A stretch of 52,765 nt of DNA from Candidatus Thiodiazotropha sp. (ex Epidulcina cf. delphinae) (GCA_025656455.1 JAHXHS010000036.1:1-52765), one strand, 5' to 3'; counted from the first letter of the stretch, positions 15,555-24,728 are shown. Notes: generated by a model from the letters alone, not told the origin. Numbers and translations: made by a program.

Positions 15555-15609
15555 CCCGGAATTACCTCTCGTTGGACGAGATGATAGAGAGTTCGCTCAA
15601 TGGCCTGAA

Positions 15610-15840
15610 TCAGGCGACAGCGAACAGTACGTACATAGCCAGACCCACGGCGATCATGGGCACGGCGTCGACCAGACCCATCACGATGAAGAACTGGGTG
15701 CGCAGCATGGGGATGAGTTCAGGTTGACGAGCGGCGCCTTCGAGAAAGCGGCCACCCAGTACGCCGATGCCTACCGCAGCACCCAAGGCCCCCAGGCCCA
15801 TCATGATCGCGCCGGCAATGTACAGCAGTGCTTGTTCCAT
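15610..15840 (-). CDS. atpE: ATP synthase c subunit
   Basis: 76 residues; two membrane helices. Helix 1 has the Gly-rich packing motif GLGALGAAVGIGVLGG; the polar loop is ARQPEL; helix 2 carries the proton-binding Asp58 in MGLVDAVPMIAVGLAMYV. An Asp in a Val-Asp-Ala-x-Pro context, as in E. coli, and the lack of Na+-site residues point to H+ as the coupling ion. Confidence 0.97.
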   Translation of the reverse strand: MEQALLYIAGAIMMGLGALGAAVGIGVLGGRFLEGAARQPELIPMLRTQFFIVMGLVDAVPMIAVGLAMYVLFAVA

Positions 15841-15884
15841 TATTGGTCTCCCGTTTAATGAACTAGATAGTAGTGAAAATGTAA

Positions 15885-16745
15885 TCAGTGTTCATGGTGC
15901 GCCATATCCAGATAGACAATGGTCAGGGTCATGAAAATGAACGCCTGTAAAGTGATAATCAGGATATGGAAGATCGCCCAACCCAGCTGAAGCACGCCAC
16001 CGAACAATCCGAGCACAAGGCCGGCGTTGTACATGATGGCGATCAGAATAAAGATCATTTCGCCGGCGTACATGTTACCGAACAGACGCAAGGCGAGAGA
16101 GATGGGTTTGGCGGCCAAGCTGACGAATTCCAATATGAAATTGATTGGAATGAAAAGGAGATTGACCACGGGATTCTTAGAGGAGAAGGGCTGTAGGGTC
16201 AGCTCGCCGACAAAGCCGCCCACGCCTTTGATCTTGATGCTGTAGAAGAGCACCAGCAGAAACACGCCGATGGCCATGCCGAAGGTGGCGTTGGGATCGG
16301 TGGAGGGCACGACCTTCATGAAATGGATACCCAACAATCCGCTGATCAAGGGGATCGCGTCCACGGGAACCAGATCCATCAGGTTCTGCAGGAAGATCCA
16401 CACGAAAATGGTCAGCGCGAGCGGCGCGACGAGCGCGTTGCGTGCGGAAAAGGAGCCACGCACGCTGGTATCGATGAATTCCACGATCCATTCGACAAAA
16501 TTCTGCAATCCACCGGGCACGCTGCTGGTAGCGGCCTTGGCCGACTTGCTGAAAAAATAGAGGAACAGCACTCCCAGCAGCAGGGACCAAAACATCGTGT
16601 CCACATGGATGGCCCAAAAGCCCATCTCTTTGGCCTCTGCGGCGCTGTGCGCCATGCCCCAGCCGCCATCCGCGTGTTTGCCGAATGTCAGATTGGTCAG
16701 ATGGTGTTTGATGTACTCACCGGAGGTAAGGGTCTCGCCGGACAT
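15885..16745 (-). CDS. atpB: ATP synthase a subunit
   Basis: 286 residues, multi-spanning membrane protein. The essential Arg is in LALRLFGNMYAGEMIFILIA, and the C-terminal helix ends LQAFIFMTLTIVYLDMAHH. Together with the c ring it forms the proton path. The N-terminal region (HLTNLTFGKHADGGWGMAHS) is typical of gammaproteobacterial a subunits. It lies 5 bp after atpI. Confidence 0.97.
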   Translation of the reverse strand: MSGETLTSGEYIKHHLTNLTFGKHADGGWGMAHSAAEAKEMGFWAIHVDTMFWSLLLGVLFLYFFSKSAKAATSSVPGGLQNFVEWIVEFIDTSVRGSFSARNALVAPLALTIFVWIFLQNLMDLVPVDAIPLISGLLGIHFMKVVPSTDPNATFGMAIGVFLLVLFYSIKIKGVGGFVGELTLQPFSSKNPVVNLLFIPINFILEFVSLAAKPISLALRLFGNMYAGEMIFILIAIMYNAGLVLGLFGGVLQLGWAIFHILIITLQAFIFMTLTIVYLDMAHHEH

Positions 16746-16750
16746 GTTTC

Positions 16751-17140
16751 CTAAAACCTTAATGACTTCTGTCTATCTTGAAAAACCAACACGATGAGCG
16801 GGACCGCCACCTGCACACACAGATAACCACCCAACAGCGCACCGATACTCAATGGACTGATGGTAACAATTGCCATCGTAAACATCAGCCCCGTCAATAC
16901 CAGCTTCTGGATTTCGGCGCCGAGCATGCGACTGGCGATCTTTCCCGGATCCTGAGCGCGGTAATGCACGAAGGATCTGAGGGCAAAAAAACCATTCGCC
17001 AACGCTGCTATCAGACCACCGATCAATCCCGACCATGCAGCTGTCTTACCCAACACCAAGAGCACCAAGCCGATGCCAACCGCCGCCCCAGCCTGGAGCG
17101 CTACGATGGTGCGTATCTGGTTGTTTCCGGTAAGCTGCAT
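16751..17140 (-). CDS. atpI: ATP synthase assembly/accessory protein I
   Basis: 129 residues from the ATG at 17138-17140 (MQLTGNNQIRTIVALQAGAA). The longer frame, to 17251, is rejected because it would start upstream of the operon promoter at 17189-17217 and because AtpI proteins are usually ~125-130 residues. Four hydrophobic helices, with GLIGGLIAALANGFFALRSF in the middle. Known role: helps c-ring assembly or Mg2+/Ca2+ handling; usually dispensable. First gene of the atp operon, overlapping nothing and 5 bp before atpB. Confidence 0.88.
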   Translation of the reverse strand: MQLTGNNQIRTIVALQAGAAVGIGLVLLVLGKTAAWSGLIGGLIAALANGFFALRSFVHYRAQDPGKIASRMLGAEIQKLVLTGLMFTMAIVTISPLSIGALLGGYLCVQVAVPLIVLVFQDRQKSLRF

Positions 17141-17188
17141 GCCGGTTTTCCGGTCCCCCTTTGAGAGCCTCACCAGCAAAGTCGGGGG

Positions 17189-17217
17189 AGTATAAGGGGT
17201 CCGGCCTATAAGGTCAA
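17189..17217 (-). promoter_or_regulatory. Sigma-70 promoter of the atp operon
   Basis: On the minus strand, -35 TTGACC (17212-17217), a 17-base spacer and -10 TATACT (17189-17194). Transcription should begin near 17182, giving a leader of about 40 bases before atpI. A CCGGAAAACCGG mini-hairpin lies just before the atpI start. The match is close to consensus in both boxes and in spacing. Confidence 0.8.
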
Positions 17218-17474
17218 AGGATAGATGCATAAATTTTTTCGAGAAGGGCATATCTAGTACTCCGACAGCGTGAAAGCCACTCAGCGCGAGCCATTGGGCC
17301 GTCGCAGCAGATCAGGGGTGTGAGAAGTGCGCTGTGCCTTGACTTGAGGCATTGATGAGCCTCTGATAGCTACCATTCAGGTGTAATGCCACTCGCTGGT
17401 AAACAGCCAGAACAAGGTATTCCGCTGACTCGGCTCAGAAAATACTTAAAACGATCATCAATACAAGCGCCCAG

Positions 17475-17498
17475 CATATCCCCTGATTTTGGGATATG
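17475..17498. terminator. Hairpin downstream of the cytochrome gene
   Basis: CATATCCC (17475-17482) pairs perfectly with GGGATATG (17491-17498) around an 8-base loop, about 85 bp past the stop of the leftward cytochrome gene. There is no U-run on the minus strand, so termination is plausible, not certain. The rest of 17218-17582 shows no gene. Confidence 0.45.
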
Positions 17499-17582
17499 GG
17501 ACGATGTGAAAGGCTGATTCAGTCGTCGGCTTCTTAAACCGAAGAGAATCGGGCTAATCGACGCTGTCGTGAAATGCTCTGT

Positions 17583-18239
17583 CTATTTAGGATGGCAATG
17601 AAGACACAACTGGGAACCATCGATTGTTTTTCGGAGCAGCTTCGTATTCGCGGGCTGACCGTTGTGAACATCATGACAGGAAGGGCACTCGACCTTGCCG
17701 TTATAGAATGTGAGTTCTTTTCCAGGCCTTGCTGAAAGATTGAGGGGATCATGACAGTTGAAGCAATCTGAGCCACTTCTTTGCGTCTGATGGATCCACT
17801 GAATGCCGACGGGATGGTCGTCTCTCAGGTCTGTCCCCAAGTTCGCCCGCGGGTCGATAAACGTCGTCCCTCCTGTCGTGCTCCCACCATACGAGTCAAG
17901 TGCGATCGTGCCGTCATGGCAGGAGAGGCACAGCCGCGAATAACTCCCCGGACCCGGCTGCTCCGCCGTCACATCCATAGTTGGGCTGTTGTAAACCGTG
18001 TAAACCGCCGTAGAGATCGTGTGGTTCCACAGCGGGGCATCCGCGGTTGCGTCTGTATTATGCGGCACGTGACAAACATTGCAGATCTCGCCGCCGGTCA
18101 AGCCGCTGGCTGACAGGTCGTGAACGCTTCCCTGGATCGCGGCTACCGCCGGAAACGTGAGCGTGAATAAAACACTTACAGCCACTGTTCTGCACACTAC
18201 CATCCTTGGAGATATGATGAACGATCGCAAAAAACCCAT
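17583..18239 (-). CDS. Exported pentahaem c-type cytochrome
   Basis: 218 residues with an N-terminal signal (hydrophobic stretch VAVSVLFTLTFPAVAA, cleavage near residue 34). Five haem c attachment motifs CxxCH are visible: C53NVCH, C104LSCH, C159FNCH, C185PSCH and C212LHCH, the last three residues from the end. VPHN, HDGTIALDS and HDVHNG contexts are typical of the doubled-CxxCH cytochromes often found with extracellular or periplasmic electron transfer. The start ATG has GAAGGTG 5-6 bases upstream. It stands alone between the atp operon and the par genes; the redox partner is unknown. Not a recognised member of the NapC or c554 families. Confidence 0.88.
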   Translation of the reverse strand: MGFLRSFIISPRMVVCRTVAVSVLFTLTFPAVAAIQGSVHDLSASGLTGGEICNVCHVPHNTDATADAPLWNHTISTAVYTVYNSPTMDVTAEQPGPGSYSRLCLSCHDGTIALDSYGGSTTGGTTFIDPRANLGTDLRDDHPVGIQWIHQTQRSGSDCFNCHDPLNLSARPGKELTFYNGKVECPSCHDVHNGQPANTKLLRKTIDGSQLCLHCHPK

Positions 18240-19051
18240 AGATACACCTTCGCGCTAGTACTTAAAATTCCTGTCAGGCCTGTACGTTATAATTCGTCCC
18301 GGCAACTAACAAATAGGCGTCCCTGCCCGGCCAACTCCCTGGCCAGCATCCATGACTGATACTCCGGATACCCGCTTCCATTCGGCCCACACCTATTCCA
18401 TTAACTTAGTGCGCGCGTAAACCACAAGACGTTGCTGTGTCTATACAACCTCCTCGCATCCTTCGAGATTTTTATTAAGGGCGTCTGTAAGACGCCCAAT
18501 CATCCTTCATCCCAATCGCCCGCACAGAAAACCTCATTAATGGGGTCCATACGAACTCTCATCCACATTCAACTGACTTGATGAGTGTACGACAAGCCGC
18601 TCGATGCCAGATGCACCTTAATAATCCTCCTGCAGCTTGTGTCCCTGACTGATTGTCGATTGGCCACCGGTGCTCGATCGTTGTAGATCCGCTATGAAAC
18701 TCGTCTCGAAAACCGGACAAGACCAATTATAGGAAATACTTATATACCCATTGAAATCATATTTCCTAAGACCTAGTAAGGTTTTTTGGGAAAAAATAGT
18801 CAAATTATCTTATTTTATGTGGCATAAAATAATTTTATGAGTGAGTGGTTTTTATATTGTCTACAACCCTGATAGCGGTACGGTATCTAGCTGTTTTTTC
18901 GTCCGATTTTTTCTTACTCATGAACTCGATCAGAAACCCGACTCGACCGATGACCATGATTGTATCTGGGAATTAAAAGCGGCATTGGACCCTCCGAACC
19001 AAGGCCCGTCAGTAGCCGGTTCCAGTATGCCGGGATGTTTCACCCAGCCTG
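18240..19051. other. 812-bp gap without a supportable gene; two hairpins
   Basis: Contains a perfect hairpin GGGCGTCT-GTA-AGACGCCC (18479-18497) and an AT-rich one, ATTTTATG-TGG-CATAAAAT (18812-18830), both downstream of the leftward PPG-repeat gene. On the minus strand the first is followed by TTAATAAAAAT. Frames at 18618-18803 and 18841-19401 lack start signals or are antisense to the PPG gene. The cytochrome gene promoter should lie near 18240-18350, but I see no clear boxes. Confidence 0.5.
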
Positions 19052-19423
19052 TTACCAGTATCGGCGATTGGGTGAGACGCCCGGGCCGCCGCGCGGTCCT
19101 GGCGGATTCTCCCAATTGGTGCCGGGACCGCCTCTTGGGCCGGGGGGATTATTATCCCGATCATAGCGATAGTTGCGGTAGGGTCGGCCGTAATACCACC
19201 CCTTTCCCGGACCTCCGACAGGACCGGGAGGATTATAACGGTAAGACTTGCGTCTGTCGGGTGATGCCCCCGGGCCACCCTCAGGACCGGGAGGATTCTC
19301 CCAGTTGGTCCCTGGACCGCCCTTTGGGCCAGGTGGGTTGTCGTCACGATCAATCGCCGCCGCGGTTCCGCTTAAGAGAGCGAGCACTGAAACCGCCATG
19401 AGAATTTTGCCTCCCATTGCCAC
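19052..19423 (-). CDS. Secreted Pro/Gly-rich protein with five PPGPxGGPG repeats
   Basis: 123 residues. A GTG start at 19423 is supported by AAGGAG 7 bases upstream; an ATG at 19417 has worse spacing. The signal peptide (KILMAVSVLALLSGTAAA) is followed by a mature part made of five NPPGPxGGPG units at about 30-38, 44-52, 65-73, 93-101 and 107-115. A block of about 34 residues, DRD(D/N)NPPGPxGGPGTNWENPP onward to SP(D/N)RR, occurs twice. The middle is Tyr/Arg-rich (GWYYGRPYRNYRYDRD). I do not know the family. The composition suggests an extended, collagen-like or matrix/surface protein. It starts only 12 bp after the parB stop and so may share the parAB transcript. Confidence 0.75.
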   Translation of the reverse strand: MAMGGKILMAVSVLALLSGTAAAIDRDDNPPGPKGGPGTNWENPPGPEGGPGASPDRRKSYRYNPPGPVGGPGKGWYYGRPYRNYRYDRDNNPPGPRGGPGTNWENPPGPRGGPGVSPNRRYW

Positions 19424-19435
19424 TATCCATCTCCT

Positions 19436-20317
19436 TTATTTGATATGATCAAGTATCCCTTCCAACTCATCCAGACTGTTGTAACCGATGACCAGCTTTC
19501 CCTTTCCCTTCGCTCCTTGTTGAAGATCGACCTTTGCTCCCAATTTCTCCGATAGGTCGGTGACCAGACGACGAATGTCCGGGTCCATTGCCGGGGCAGG
19601 GGGGGTGCTCTTGGGCATGTCGGCCTCATGCTGCAGTCTTCTGACCAGTCGCTCGGTTTCGCGCACCGAGAGCCCTTGGGCTACCACCTGGTTTGCCGCC
19701 TGGGTCTGGGTCTCGCCTTTCAGGCCCAACAGGGAGCGTGCATGCCCCATCTCAAGACGCCCGCTCTCCACCAAACCCTTGACCTCTTCGTTGAGCTCCA
19801 GCAGGCGTAGCAGATTGGTCACGGTGGTGCGTGACTTGCCGACGGCCTTAGCCACTTCCTGGTGGGTCAAACCGAACTCCAGCAACAGCCGGCTCAGGGC
19901 ATTCGCCTCTTCCAGGGGATTGAGGTCCTCTCGCTGAATGTTTTCGATCAGCCCAATCGCCATCGCGGCCTCTTCGGTGACCTCTTTGACCACCACCGGG
20001 ATCTCGTCCAATCCGGCCTGCTGCGCGGCGCGCCAGCGGCGTTCGCCGGCGATCAGTTCGTAACGGTCGTTCTCCACCGGACGCACGACCACCGGTTGGA
20101 TCACCCCTTGAGCGGCGATGGAATCGGCCAACTCCCGCAGACTGTCGGCGTTGAACTCTCGTCTCGGCTGATAGCGACCGCGCTGAATCAGATCCACCGG
20201 CAACCGGCTCAGGTTGTCGCGAACGGGGGGGGCTGCGCCTCGCGCTTCGGTCTCGTGTTGGATGCCGCCAAGCAGGGCATCGAGCCCGCGACCCAGTCCT
20301 CTCTTTTTCGCCGCCAT
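19436..20317 (-). CDS. parB: Chromosome-partitioning protein ParB
   Basis: 293 residues, normal length. N-terminal MAAKKRGLGRGLDALLGG, the CTPase/ParB box (GRYQPRREF, and VRPVENDRYELIAGERRWRA with its GERR motif), a helix-turn-helix (THQEVAKAVGKSRTTVTNLL), and the C-terminal dimerisation region ending LDELEGILDHIK. It binds parS and spreads as a sliding clamp. Candidate parS sites lie in recF at 35103-35118 and 35721-35736. It follows parA by 12 bp. Confidence 0.97.
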   Translation of the reverse strand: MAAKKRGLGRGLDALLGGIQHETEARGAAPPVRDNLSRLPVDLIQRGRYQPRREFNADSLRELADSIAAQGVIQPVVVRPVENDRYELIAGERRWRAAQQAGLDEIPVVVKEVTEEAAMAIGLIENIQREDLNPLEEANALSRLLLEFGLTHQEVAKAVGKSRTTVTNLLRLLELNEEVKGLVESGRLEMGHARSLLGLKGETQTQAANQVVAQGLSVRETERLVRRLQHEADMPKSTPPAPAMDPDIRRLVTDLSEKLGAKVDLQQGAKGKGKLVIGYNSLDELEGILDHIK

Positions 20318-20329
20318 ATCTCTTTTCCG

Positions 20330-21121
20330 TTACGCCAGTTGGGTTTCGGCGCCGCGTAAACGATGCCTGCGCAGCAGTTCGCTGGCCAATGCCAGGTAAG
20401 CGGTTGCTCCGCGTGAATATTTGTCATAAAGCAACACCGGGATGCCGTGGCTGGGCGCCTCGGCGACCCGGACATTGCGGGGGATGATGGTGTTGAACAC
20501 CGCATCCTTGAAATGGGAGAGCAGTTGCCCGGAGACATCGACCGCCAGGTTATTGCGGGGATCATGCATGGTGCGCAGAAAACCCTCGATCTGCAGCCCC
20601 CGATTGAGATGGGCGCGGATCTGCTCGACGGTATCCATCAACGCCGACAGACCCTCCAGGGCATAGTATTCGGTCTGGATGGGAATCAGTATCCCGTCGG
20701 CCGCGACCAGGGCGTTCAGGGTCAGCATATTCAGCGAGGGCGGGCAGTCCACCAGGATATAGTCATAGTTCGGTTTCGCCGGCGCCAGGGCCAAGTCGAG
20801 CCGCTTCTCCCGCATCGAGCTGTTCATCAGGCCCACTTCCGCGGCGGTCAGGTCGGCATTGGCGGGCAGCACATCGAAACTCCCCTCCGGGGTAGGCTGT
20901 ATCGCCTCACGCAGTGTCGAGTCACCCAGCAACACCTCGCAGCTGGAGTGCTCCAGGCTGTGCTTGTCGATGCCGCTGCCCATGCTGGCATTGCCCTGCG
21001 GGTCCATATCCACCAGCAACACACGCTTCTTCATGGCAGCGAGGGAGGCCGCCAGATTTACCGTGGTGGTGGTCTTGCCGACACCGCCCTTCTGATTGGC
21101 AATGGAGATGATGTAACCCAT
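20330..21121 (-). CDS. parA: Chromosome-partitioning ATPase ParA
   Basis: 263-264 residues from the ATG at 21119-21121 (MGYIISIANQKGGVGKTTTT). A longer frame to 21217 is rejected because it runs into rsmG and lacks family support. It has the deviant Walker A motif KGGVGKTTT, VDMDPQGNASMG, and VDCPPSLNMLTLNAL. A soluble Soj/ParA-type ATPase that works with ParB to move origins. In the operon mnmG-rsmG-parA-parB, 35 bp after rsmG. Confidence 0.97.
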   Translation of the reverse strand: MGYIISIANQKGGVGKTTTTVNLAASLAAMKKRVLLVDMDPQGNASMGSGIDKHSLEHSSCEVLLGDSTLREAIQPTPEGSFDVLPANADLTAAEVGLMNSSMREKRLDLALAPAKPNYDYILVDCPPSLNMLTLNALVAADGILIPIQTEYYALEGLSALMDTVEQIRAHLNRGLQIEGFLRTMHDPRNNLAVDVSGQLLSHFKDAVFNTIIPRNVRVAEAPSHGIPVLLYDKYSRGATAYLALASELLRRHRLRGAETQLA

Positions 21122-21156
21122 GGCTCTCTCGTTTCCGCAGTGACAGGGACTGCCTA

Positions 21157-21834
21157 TCATAACGGCAGTGTCGTTGAAGGTGGTAACCTTTCTCTTTGTC
21201 TGATCCGCACCAGGCAACGTTCACCCTCCTGGCAGGGGACCCGCAGGGGAATGATGTCGCACTGGCACTCCGTTGATATCCAGGCGATTTCCTCTCTGGG
21301 AACACGCCCCTTCATGGCCAGCAATTCGGTCTCCTGCCCGCGCAGACCGGTGGTCAGTTCCAGCATCCTCGGCAGGGTGGTGAAGGCTCTGGCGATCAGG
21401 GTCTGAAACGGGGCATCAGGACGATAGCGCTCCACTCTGGCATGTACCGGCTCTATATTCTCCAGTCCCAGCTCCAGCACCGCTTGACGCACGAAACGAA
21501 TCTTTTTGCTGTTACTGTCAAGGAGCACAAACCGGGTTTGCGGCTGCATGATCGCCAATGGGATCCCTGGCAGGCCCGGTCCCGTCCCCATATCGAGACA
21601 ACTTGAAGTCGTGAGGTGGGGAAGCAAAACCAGGCTGTCCAGCAGATGCCGCCCCACCATCTCCAGGGGATTGCGTACAGCGGTCAGGTTATAGGCCTTG
21701 TTCCACTTCACCAGCAGGGCCAGAAACCGCAGCAGTAGCGCCTCTTGCCTTGGACTCAGCGTCAAAGCCAGGGCCGTCACCCCCTGTTGCAATGCTTGCC
21801 GGCAGGCCTGCTCGTCAAACGACTGCCCATCCAT
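21157..21834 (-). CDS. rsmG: 16S rRNA (guanine-N7) methyltransferase
   Basis: 225 residues. The SAM-binding motif is CLDMGTGPGLPGIPLAIMQP; the family segment WNKAYNLTAVRNPLEMVGRH precedes it; RLLDSNSKKIRFVRQAVLEL-like residues (VLLDSNSKKIRFVRQAV) follow. Methylates G527 of 16S rRNA. Its ATG shares one base with the mnmG stop (TGATG), so translation is coupled. Slightly longer than the ~207-residue E. coli protein because of the N-terminal extension. Confidence 0.95.
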   Translation of the reverse strand: MDGQSFDEQACRQALQQGVTALALTLSPRQEALLLRFLALLVKWNKAYNLTAVRNPLEMVGRHLLDSLVLLPHLTTSSCLDMGTGPGLPGIPLAIMQPQTRFVLLDSNSKKIRFVRQAVLELGLENIEPVHARVERYRPDAPFQTLIARAFTTLPRMLELTTGLRGQETELLAMKGRVPREEIAWISTECQCDIIPLRVPCQEGERCLVRIRQRERLPPSTTLPL

Positions 21835-23708
21835 CAGGCGGATCGCTTTTTCAAGTGTATCAGCAGCAGCGAGATCGCCGCCGGGGTGACGCCTGGGATG
21901 CGCCCTGCCTGTCCCAGGGTCTGCGGGCGATGGCGCTGAAATTTCTCCCTCGCCTCCGAAGAGAGCCCGCGCACCCTGGCATAGTCCAGATCCCCTGGCA
22001 ACGCCACGGCTTCGTTGGCCCGCTGTTTTTCGATTTCGCCCTGTTGCCGGTCGATATAGCCAGCGTATTTGGCCTGGATCTCAAGCTGTTCCGTCACCTG
22101 AGGGTCTGCCTCCCCTGGCCCCAGTTTCGGCAGGCTCATCAGTTGCCGATAGCTGATGTTGGGCCTGGCCAGCAGACTGATGGCATTGACCTCTTTCGAT
22201 AATTCGCCACCCAGAATCGCCTCCGCCCGAGCGGGCTCGATATCCTTGGGTTGCAACCAGAGTCCCTTCAAACGCTGCTGCTCGCGCTCGATTGCATCGC
22301 GCTTCTGACAGAATGCCTGCCAGCGCCGGTCATCCACCAAACCCAGACGGCGTCCGGTCTGGGTAAGCCGCAGATCGGCATTGTCCTCACGCAGCAACAG
22401 CCGATACTCGGCGCGGCTGGTGAACATGCGATAGGGCTCTTGGGTCCCCTGGGTTATCAGGTCATCCACCATCACCCCGAGATAGGCCTCATCCCGCCTC
22501 GGCGTCCAGGCCTCTTGATCCCGGCAACTCAGTACGGCGTTCACCCCTGCCAGCAGCCCCTGGGCGGCCGCCTCTTCGTAACCGGTGGTGCCGTTGATCT
22601 GCCCGGCGAAAAAGAGCCCTTGGATCGGCTTGGTCTCAAGCGAGGCCTTCAGATCACGAGGGTCGAAAAAGTCATACTCGATAGCGTAACCCGGCCGGGT
22701 GATGTGGGCCTTTTCAAACCCCTTCATGGAGCGCACCAGTTGCTGCTGAATATCGAACGGCAGACTGGTGGAGATACCGTTGGGATAGATTTCATGGGTA
22801 TCCAATCCCTCAGGCTCGATAAAGATCTGATGGGAGTCCTTCTGCGCAAAGCGCACGATCTTGTCTTCGATGGAAGGGCAGTAGCGCGGCCCCACCCCCT
22901 CGATGACCCCAGTGTACATGGGCGAACGGGATAACCCGCTACGGATGATTTGGTGAGTTTGCCGGTTGGTATGGGTGATGTGGCAACTGACCTGTCTGGG
23001 GTGTTGCTCCCGCGACCCGAGAAAGGAGAATACCGGTGTCGGCGTATCCCCAGGCTGGGCCTGCAGCTCAGCGTAATCGATACTGCGTCCGTCGATACGC
23101 GGCGGTGTCCCGGTCTTCAACCGCTCGACGCGAAATGGGCGCTCTCGCAGGCGTTGCGAAAGGGCATTCGAGGGGGGGTCGCCCGCACGTCCACCAGGAT
23201 AGTTGGAGAGCCCGATATGGATACGCCCGCCGAGGAAGGTGCCGACGGTCAGGACCACGGCATCGGCGCGAAATGTCAGTCCCATCTGGGTGACGACGCC
23301 GGTCACCCGATCCTGCTCCAGCAGCAGGTCGTCCACTGCCTGTTGGAATAACGTCAGGTTGGGCTGATTCTCCAGGGTATGGCGAATTGCTGCCTTGTAG
23401 CGGGCGCGATCGGCCTGGGCGCGGGTCGCCCGCACCGCCGCCCCCTTGCGTGAATTGAGGATGCGAAATTGAATCCCGCCGAGATCGGCGGCATACGCCA
23501 TCACGCCGCCCAGGGCATCCACCTCTTTCACCAGATGGCCCTTGCCGATACCGCCGATCGCCGGATTACAGCTCATCTGCCCCAGGGTCTCAATGTTGTG
23601 GCTGAGAAGCAGGGTCCGGGCGCCCATGCGGGCAGACGCCAGCGCCGCCTCCGTTCCCGCATGGCCTCCGCCCACTACAATCACATCATAACTGTCTGTA
23701 TAAAACAT
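21834..23708 (-). CDS. mnmG: tRNA uridine-5-carboxymethylaminomethyl modification enzyme MnmG (GidA)
   Basis: 624 residues. The N-terminal FAD-binding motif GGGHAGTEAALASARMG is followed by NPAIGGIGKGHLVKEVDALG, FAGQINGTTGYEEAAAQGLL and the C-terminal helical domain. With MnmE (27970-29316) it modifies the wobble uridine of certain tRNAs. It opens the mnmG-rsmG-parA-parB operon. The 102 bp to the divergent moxR must hold both promoters. Confidence 0.97.
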   Translation of the reverse strand: MFYTDSYDVIVVGGGHAGTEAALASARMGARTLLLSHNIETLGQMSCNPAIGGIGKGHLVKEVDALGGVMAYAADLGGIQFRILNSRKGAAVRATRAQADRARYKAAIRHTLENQPNLTLFQQAVDDLLLEQDRVTGVVTQMGLTFRADAVVLTVGTFLGGRIHIGLSNYPGGRAGDPPSNALSQRLRERPFRVERLKTGTPPRIDGRSIDYAELQAQPGDTPTPVFSFLGSREQHPRQVSCHITHTNRQTHQIIRSGLSRSPMYTGVIEGVGPRYCPSIEDKIVRFAQKDSHQIFIEPEGLDTHEIYPNGISTSLPFDIQQQLVRSMKGFEKAHITRPGYAIEYDFFDPRDLKASLETKPIQGLFFAGQINGTTGYEEAAAQGLLAGVNAVLSCRDQEAWTPRRDEAYLGVMVDDLITQGTQEPYRMFTSRAEYRLLLREDNADLRLTQTGRRLGLVDDRRWQAFCQKRDAIEREQQRLKGLWLQPKDIEPARAEAILGGELSKEVNAISLLARPNISYRQLMSLPKLGPGEADPQVTEQLEIQAKYAGYIDRQQGEIEKQRANEAVALPGDLDYARVRGLSSEAREKFQRHRPQTLGQAGRIPGVTPAAISLLLIHLKKRSA

Positions 23709-23810
23709 TCTCTTCAGAGGGCATCATCATGCAATGGTACTGATAACCCGGCAATCGAATAATCCATCGGTTATCTTATCCGATTAGATTAGGACGACGG
23801 AAATAATAGT

Positions 23811-24728
23811 ATGAGTTCTGAGCTGCAAAAGATCATCGAAGCCGCCGGTAACATCCTGTTGGGCAAAAGGGAAGTCGTTAAACTCTCCCTTGCTTGTCTG
23901 CTGGCGCGCGGGCATCTGCTGATCGAGGATCTCCCCGGTGTCGGCAAGACAACGCTTGCGCATACCCTGGCCCACCTGCTGGGACTCCACTATCAACGCA
24001 TCCAGTTCACCAGCGATCTGCTGCCCTCGGACATCATCGGCGTCTCTATCTATGAGAGGGATGAGCAGCGCTTTCAATTCCATCCCGGCCCGGTGTTCGC
24101 CCAATTGGTGTTGGCCGATGAGATCAACCGCGCCACGCCCAAGGCCCAGAGCGCCTTGCTCGAAGCGATGGAAGAGCGCCAGGTGACCACCGATGGCCAG
24201 ACCCATGGATTGCCTGAGCCCTTTTTCGTCATCGCCACCCAGAACCCCAGCCATCAGGTCGGCACCTTTCCTCTGCCGGAGTCGCAACTCGACCGTTTTC
24301 TGATGCGCATCCACATCGGCTATCCCGAAAGAACCGCTGAACGGGAACTGCTGGTCGGCGAGAACCGGCGACAAATGCTGCTGCGCACACCCGTAGCCCT
24401 TGCCGGGCAGCGACTGGCCGATTATCAGCAGCAGGTCGACCGAGTCCATGTTGCCGAGGCATTAATTGACTATTGCCAGGATATCCTTGCCTTTACCCGG
24501 AACTCCCCCGACTACCGCCACGGCCTCTCTCCTCGCGCCGGCCTGGCCATCCTACAAGGCGCCCGCGCCTGGGCGTTTCTCGAGGGTCGCGATCTCGTGC
24601 TGCCGGAGGATCTGCAGGCGGTGTTGCCCGCCACTGTCGGACATCGGCTGCAAACCGCCGCTGACAACGACAGTGAACGGGGAAAAGGTTTGGTGGCGGA
24701 TTTACTGCGCTCCATACCGGTCCCCTGA
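23811..24728 (+). CDS. MoxR-family AAA+ ATPase
   Basis: 305 residues. Walker A is LPGVGKTTLAH (about 42-52), then the FTSDLLPSDIIG motif, Walker B VLADEINRATPKAQSALLEA, sensor 1 FFVIATQNP and the arginine-finger helix LPESQLDRFLMRIHIG. MoxR ATPases act as chaperones that help assemble or activate partner protein complexes, commonly encoded with DUF58 and transglutaminase-like proteins as here. First gene of a three-gene cassette with a 1-base gap to the DUF58 gene. The ribosome-binding site is weak (ACGGA). Confidence 0.92.
   Translation: MSSELQKIIEAAGNILLGKREVVKLSLACLLARGHLLIEDLPGVGKTTLAHTLAHLLGLHYQRIQFTSDLLPSDIIGVSIYERDEQRFQFHPGPVFAQLVLADEINRATPKAQSALLEAMEERQVTTDGQTHGLPEPFFVIATQNPSHQVGTFPLPESQLDRFLMRIHIGYPERTAERELLVGENRRQMLLRTPVALAGQRLADYQQQVDRVHVAEALIDYCQDILAFTRNSPDYRHGLSPRAGLAILQGARAWAFLEGRDLVLPEDLQAVLPATVGHRLQTAADNDSERGKGLVADLLRSIPVP

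Noticed and set aside
18618..18803. 61-codon leftward frame
   Set aside because: Low-quality composition and no start signal in an AT-rich gap with hairpins.
18841..19401. 186-codon rightward frame over the PPG-repeat gene
   Set aside because: Mirrors the repeat protein on the other strand; the minus frame has a signal peptide and ribosome-binding site and is preferred.
20447..21406. 319-codon rightward open frame over parA/rsmG
   Set aside because: Antisense shadow of two well-identified genes; composition is not protein-like.
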